A stretch of 64,000 nucleotides of DNA from JAKZRT01 sp965247915. Its GTDB lineage: Bacteria; Pseudomonadota; Alphaproteobacteria; Rhodobacterales; Rhodobacteraceae. A program made the translations under genes and the position numbers. How positions within the stretch are numbered: position 1 is the stretch's first letter; each line of letters starts with the position of its first letter. The notes beneath the pieces were generated by a model. The model was not told the DNA's origin. It did no database searches and worked only from the letters and a program-made list of their open reading frames with translations. The stretch spans positions 992,001-1,056,000 of the forward strand of contig OZ252048.1 in the NCBI GenBank assembly GCA_965247915.1, given 5' to 3'. Below are positions 61,035 to 64,000 of the stretch, piece after piece.

Positions 61035-61197
61035 GGCAATGCTCCTGAATGGGGGTCGAAAGCGGCTGAATGCCACATCTCGCAAACTTGTCCCTGAGCG
61101 GTTTATATGGTTTCAACGCGGCTAGGAACAACGGTGCTTTGCCCGATAAGATGCAACACCGCCGGAATTGGCGCAAAACTCGAACGGACGGACTTTC

Positions 61198-62061
61198 ATG
61201 ATGGAACTGAAAGCACTGGCGATACGGGCATCGAGCGCGCTGGCCGGTCTGACCCTTGCCGCTGCTGCGCAGGCGCAAAGCGTTTCGGCTGAACTGCCGG
61301 TGATCGGCAAGCCTGACCCCGACAAGACCGGGTTCCAGCCAGCGGTGACCGAACTGATGCGCGACCTGGTGTGGCTCGACAATATTATGCTGATAGTCAG
61401 CGCCGGTATCGTCGCCTTCGTGCTGCTGCTGATGGCTTTCGTGGCCCTGCGCTATAATGAACGGGCCCACCCCACCGCGGCGCGCTTCACCCATTATTCG
61501 CCGGTCGAGGTCGCGTGGACCGTCCTCCCGATCATCATTCTGGTTTTCATCGGGGTGTTTTCGTGGACCGCACTGGAAAGACAGCAGATCATCCCCGAGG
61601 CCGATCTGACCATCAAGGTCACCGGCTCGCAGTGGTTCTGGACATATGAATACGTCGATCACGATTTCGGCTTTGACAGCGTGCTGCTGGAGCGCGGCGA
61701 ACTGGCCGATTTCGGCTATGCGAACGACGAATACCTACTGGCGACCGATACCGCTGTGATCGTTCCGGTGGGCAAAACCGTGGTTATGAATGTGACCGGC
61801 GCCGATGTGATCCACGCCTGGACCATCCCCTCGTTCGGCGTGAAACAGGACGCCGTGCCCGGGCGCCTGGCCCAGCTTTGGTTCAACGCCGAGGTCGAAG
61901 GGGTCTATTTCGGCCAGTGCTCGGAACTTTGCGGCAAGGACCACGCATTCATGCCGATCACCGTCAAAGTGGTCAGCCAGACCGAATACGACCGCTGGCT
62001 GGACGCCGCGATTGAAGAATACGCCGGAACGCCGCGCGCGCTTGCCGTGGCCTCACGCTGA
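61198..62061 (+). CDS. coxB: Cytochrome c oxidase subunit II
   Basis: 287 aa from the ATG at 61198. A signal peptide ending AAAQAQS, two transmembrane helices (about 65-90 and 110-130), and the CuA domain with QWFWTYEY and the ligand set GQCSELCGKDHAFMPI plus the histidine in DVIHAWTIPSF. Receives electrons from cytochrome c in the aa3-type oxidase. First gene of coxB-ctaB-small ORF-ctaG-ctaE, the Rhodobacteraceae order. Complete. Confidence 0.96.
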   Translation: MMELKALAIRASSALAGLTLAAAAQAQSVSAELPVIGKPDPDKTGFQPAVTELMRDLVWLDNIMLIVSAGIVAFVLLLMAFVALRYNERAHPTAARFTHYSPVEVAWTVLPIIILVFIGVFSWTALERQQIIPEADLTIKVTGSQWFWTYEYVDHDFGFDSVLLERGELADFGYANDEYLLATDTAVIVPVGKTVVMNVTGADVIHAWTIPSFGVKQDAVPGRLAQLWFNAEVEGVYFGQCSELCGKDHAFMPITVKVVSQTEYDRWLDAAIEEYAGTPRALAVASR

Positions 62062-62100
62062 ATAAGGGACGCGCGCGGCCTTGGCCACGCGCGACGTGAC

Positions 62101-63033
62101 ATGAGCGACGCAACGATCACCACCCAAGGCCAGGACCGCGACGCGGGATTTGGCGATTATTTTGCGCTTCTCAAACCGCGGGTGATGTCGCTGGTGGTGT
62201 TCACAGCGCTTGCCGGTCTGGTGGCAGCACCCGGCGCGCTGCACCCGGTCGAAGCGCTTGCCGCCATCCTGTTTATCGCCCTTGGGGCCGGGGCCGCAGG
62301 CGCGCTGAACATGTGGTGGGACGCTGATATCGACGCATTGATGCAGCGCACGCGCTCACGCCCGATCCCGGCCGGCAAGGTGCGCGCCGGCGAAGCGCGG
62401 GCACTTGGTGTCGGTCTGGCGGGGCTTGCGGTGGTGATGCTGGCGCTGGCCACCAATGTGATCGCGGCGGCGCTGCTGGCCTTTACCATCTTCTTTTATG
62501 TCGTCGTCTATTCGATGTGGCTGAAACGCTGGACGCCGCAGAACATCGTGATCGGCGGTGCTGCGGGGGCCTTCCCGCCGATAATCGGCTGGGCGGCGGT
62601 CACGGGCGGGGTTGCGCTCGAAGCGCTGGCGATGTTTGCCATCATCTTTTTCTGGACGCCGCCGCATTTCTGGGCGCTGGCCCTCTTTATGAAATCCGAC
62701 TACCACGATGCGCGGGTGCCGATGCTAACCGTGACCCACGGACGGCGCGTCACCCGCAACCACATTCTGGGATATTCGGTTGTTCTGGCCGCTGTTGGCG
62801 TTGCCGCCGGGTTCACCGCCCTTGGCGGGCCGGCCTATTGGGTGGCCGCGATTGTCCTGAACGCGCTGGTGCTGAAAGGCGCGGTTGCGATCTGGCGCAG
62901 CGATGAAAAATCCGCCGAAGCGGCGCGCTATGCAAAAGAAAAGCGGTTCTTCCGGTTGTCGCTCTGGTACCTATTCGCCATTTTCAGCGCCATCATGATC
63001 GACACCGGCCTGGCCGCCTGGGGGATCATCTGA
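62101..63033 (+). CDS. ctaB: Protoheme IX farnesyltransferase
   Basis: 310 aa. UbiA-type prenyltransferase with about nine membrane helices. The first Asp-rich motif is in NMWWDADIDALMQRTRSRP and the second region in KSDYHDARVPML. It makes heme O from heme B for the oxidase encoded around it. Starts 40 bp after coxB; its stop overlaps the next start (TGATG). Complete. Confidence 0.96.
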   Translation: MSDATITTQGQDRDAGFGDYFALLKPRVMSLVVFTALAGLVAAPGALHPVEALAAILFIALGAGAAGALNMWWDADIDALMQRTRSRPIPAGKVRAGEARALGVGLAGLAVVMLALATNVIAAALLAFTIFFYVVVYSMWLKRWTPQNIVIGGAAGAFPPIIGWAAVTGGVALEALAMFAIIFFWTPPHFWALALFMKSDYHDARVPMLTVTHGRRVTRNHILGYSVVLAAVGVAAGFTALGGPAYWVAAIVLNALVLKGAVAIWRSDEKSAEAARYAKEKRFFRLSLWYLFAIFSAIMIDTGLAAWGII

Positions 63034-63218
63034 TGCCGATTTCGCGCGATCAAGACCTGCACCGGCGCCGGCTTGGCCGCAACATTGGCGTCGCTCTGGC
63101 GCTGGCCGGTTTTGCGGCACTGATGTTCGGCCTGACCGTGGTCAAGGTCGGCAGCGGCGGCAGCGTCGAGGCCTATGACCATTCGACCCGCACCAGCATC
63201 CTGCCGGAAGATCAGTGA
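63033..63218 (+). CDS. Small membrane protein of the cox operon (CoxF-like)
   Basis: 61 aa with one transmembrane helix (about 19-41: IGVALALAGFAALMFGLTVVKVG). It lies between ctaB and ctaG with overlapping start and stop codons at both ends. A short ORF of this kind is found at this place in alphaproteobacterial cox operons and is thought to help oxidase assembly. No defined biochemical role. Confidence 0.75.
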   Translation: MPISRDQDLHRRRLGRNIGVALALAGFAALMFGLTVVKVGSGGSVEAYDHSTRTSILPEDQ

Positions 63219-63790
63219 TGGCCACCGGACCCCGCAAAACCGCGTTTGGCCTTGTGGGCGTGGTCGTGGTCATGGGCGCACTGGCCTGGGCAGCGGTGCC
63301 GTTTTACAACTGGTTTTGCAGCGTGACCGGATTTGGCGGCGCGACCCTGACTGCTGATGCCGGGTCGGACGAGGTTCTCGATCAGACCATCACCATCCGC
63401 TTTGACGCCTCGCTCGACCGGAGCATGCCCTGGAGTTTCAAACCGGTGGTGCAGGAAATGCAGCTCAGGATCGGCGAGACCGGGCTGGCGTTCTACGAGG
63501 CCCATAATCCGACCAGCCGCGTTGTCGCAGGCTCGGCCAGCTATAACGTCACGCCTTATCAGGCGGGCGGCTTTTTCACCAAGATCGACTGTTTCTGCTT
63601 CGAAGAACAGATCCTGCAACCCGGTGAGCGCGTGGCGATGCCGGTGAGCTTCTACATCGAGCCCGGGATCGTCGACGACCGCGACGCAAAATTTATCCAC
63701 ACGATCACGCTTTCCTACACATTCTACGAAATCGACGCCCCCGAGACCCAAGCGGGTCTTGCCTTGGGTCATCAATCCGACTTCAACTGA
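63218..63790 (+). CDS. ctaG: Cytochrome c oxidase assembly protein CtaG (Cox11)
   Basis: 190 aa. An N-terminal membrane anchor (about 10-30, VGVVVVMGALAWAAVPFYNWFC) is followed by the periplasmic Cox11 domain with the copper-binding KIDCFCFEEQ motif and MPVSFYIEP. It delivers copper to the CuB site of subunit I. Start ATG 63218 overlaps the previous stop (TGATG); a GTG one codon earlier is possible. Complete. Confidence 0.96.
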   Translation: MATGPRKTAFGLVGVVVVMGALAWAAVPFYNWFCSVTGFGGATLTADAGSDEVLDQTITIRFDASLDRSMPWSFKPVVQEMQLRIGETGLAFYEAHNPTSRVVAGSASYNVTPYQAGGFFTKIDCFCFEEQILQPGERVAMPVSFYIEPGIVDDRDAKFIHTITLSYTFYEIDAPETQAGLALGHQSDFN

Positions 63791-63811
63791 GCCCGGCAAA
63801 GGGACCGCAAC

Positions 63812-64000
63812 ATGGCGCATGAAAAAAACCACGATTATCACATTCTGAACCCCTCGGTCTGGCCGTTCGCGGGTGCGGTCAGCGGCTTCACAATGCTCTT
63901 TGGCGCGGTCCTGTGGTTCCACGACGTCACGGTCTGGATCTTTCTGATCGGCGTTACGGGCGTACTTTACGTCATGTTCGCCTGGTGGTCGGACGTGATC
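63812..64000 (+). CDS. ctaE: Cytochrome c oxidase subunit III (partial, 3' end off the window)
   Basis: 63 codons remain: MAHEKNHDYHILNPSVWPFA, a helix (GAVSGFTMLFGAVLWF) and the start of the next (VTVWIFLIGVTGVLYVMFAWWSDVI). This matches the N-terminus of CoxC/CtaE. It begins 21 bp after ctaG and runs off the right edge. Confidence 0.93.
   Translation, partial: MAHEKNHDYHILNPSVWPFAGAVSGFTMLFGAVLWFHDVTVWIFLIGVTGVLYVMFAWWSDVI

Overview
The window looks like chromosomal DNA of a marine or saline Rhodobacteraceae (roseobacter-type) alphaproteobacterium. The evidence is GC-rich codon use, tightly packed operons with ATGA/GTGA overlaps, the coxB-ctaB-small ORF-ctaG-ctaE order, a beta-hydroxyaspartate-cycle cluster, a DddQ-like cupin and the GC-rich 3'-end repeats. 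The assignment rests on gene content and order; no rRNA, tRNA, phage or CRISPR is visible.

Layout. 1-4.3 kb (minus): polar amino-acid ABC transporter, a PhnD-like binding protein, TerB, DUF1330 and a secreted hypothetical. 4.5-8.3 kb (plus): three-subunit molybdenum hydroxylase with a MoaD-like protein. 8.6-10 kb: PilZ-like/HlyD-like membrane-fusion protein. 10.1-13.2 kb: an IS903-like element, a 5'-truncated Gfo/Idh/MocA gene and an IS110 element. 13.2-16.6 kb (minus): threonine aldolase, YcgN-like protein, RibF and a zinc-ribbon protein. 16.8-19 kb (plus): ftsE-ftsX-plsC. 19.2-21 kb: an outer-membrane gene split by an IS5 element. 21.1-25.3 kb: accA, then dgcN-dgcA-D-amino-acid transaminase. 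25.3-27.8 kb: a decayed RTX-repeat gene split by an IS3 element. 27.9-29 kb: a CMD-family protein and a DMSP-lyase-like cupin. 29-35.1 kb: urate catabolism (LysR, puuD, uraH, puuE-uraD fusion, allA, NCS2 permease). 35.2-36.8 kb: ankyrin gene split by a third IS5-type element. 36.8-41.5 kb (minus): bhcA (frameshifted)-bhcB-bhcC-bhcD. 41.7-44 kb: ureidoglycine aminohydrolase and an amidase. 44.1-48.8 kb (plus): FAH-family hydrolase, SDR, TrkH and a ThDP enzyme. 48.9-51.7 kb: xseA and purD. 51.8-54.2 kb: a second IS110 copy carrying a second IS5 copy near its right end. 54.2-61 kb (minus): scoB-scoA, topA, dprA, tldD. 61.2-64 kb (plus): cytochrome c oxidase genes.

How the genes work together. 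Urate is oxidised by PuuD, processed by UraH and UraD to allantoin, opened by PuuE, and later converted by ureidoglycine aminohydrolase and AllA to glyoxylate. The neighbouring Bhc enzymes assimilate glyoxylate through beta-hydroxyaspartate to aspartate/oxaloacetate. Allantoate amidohydrolase is not in the window, and bhcA carries an apparent frameshift. DgcN, DgcA and the transaminase form a D-amino-acid (probably D-glutamate) route.

The most distinctive structure is the IS110 element. Both copies sit in the same 14-bp target, GAAATACTCCGGGG, at the tail of a dispersed GC-rich 3'-end repeat. The 161-bp leader between the left end and the transposase contains segments matching the target and both element ends, as expected of a bridge RNA. 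Insertion sequences interrupt three otherwise readable genes, and a fourth gene is truncated next to one.
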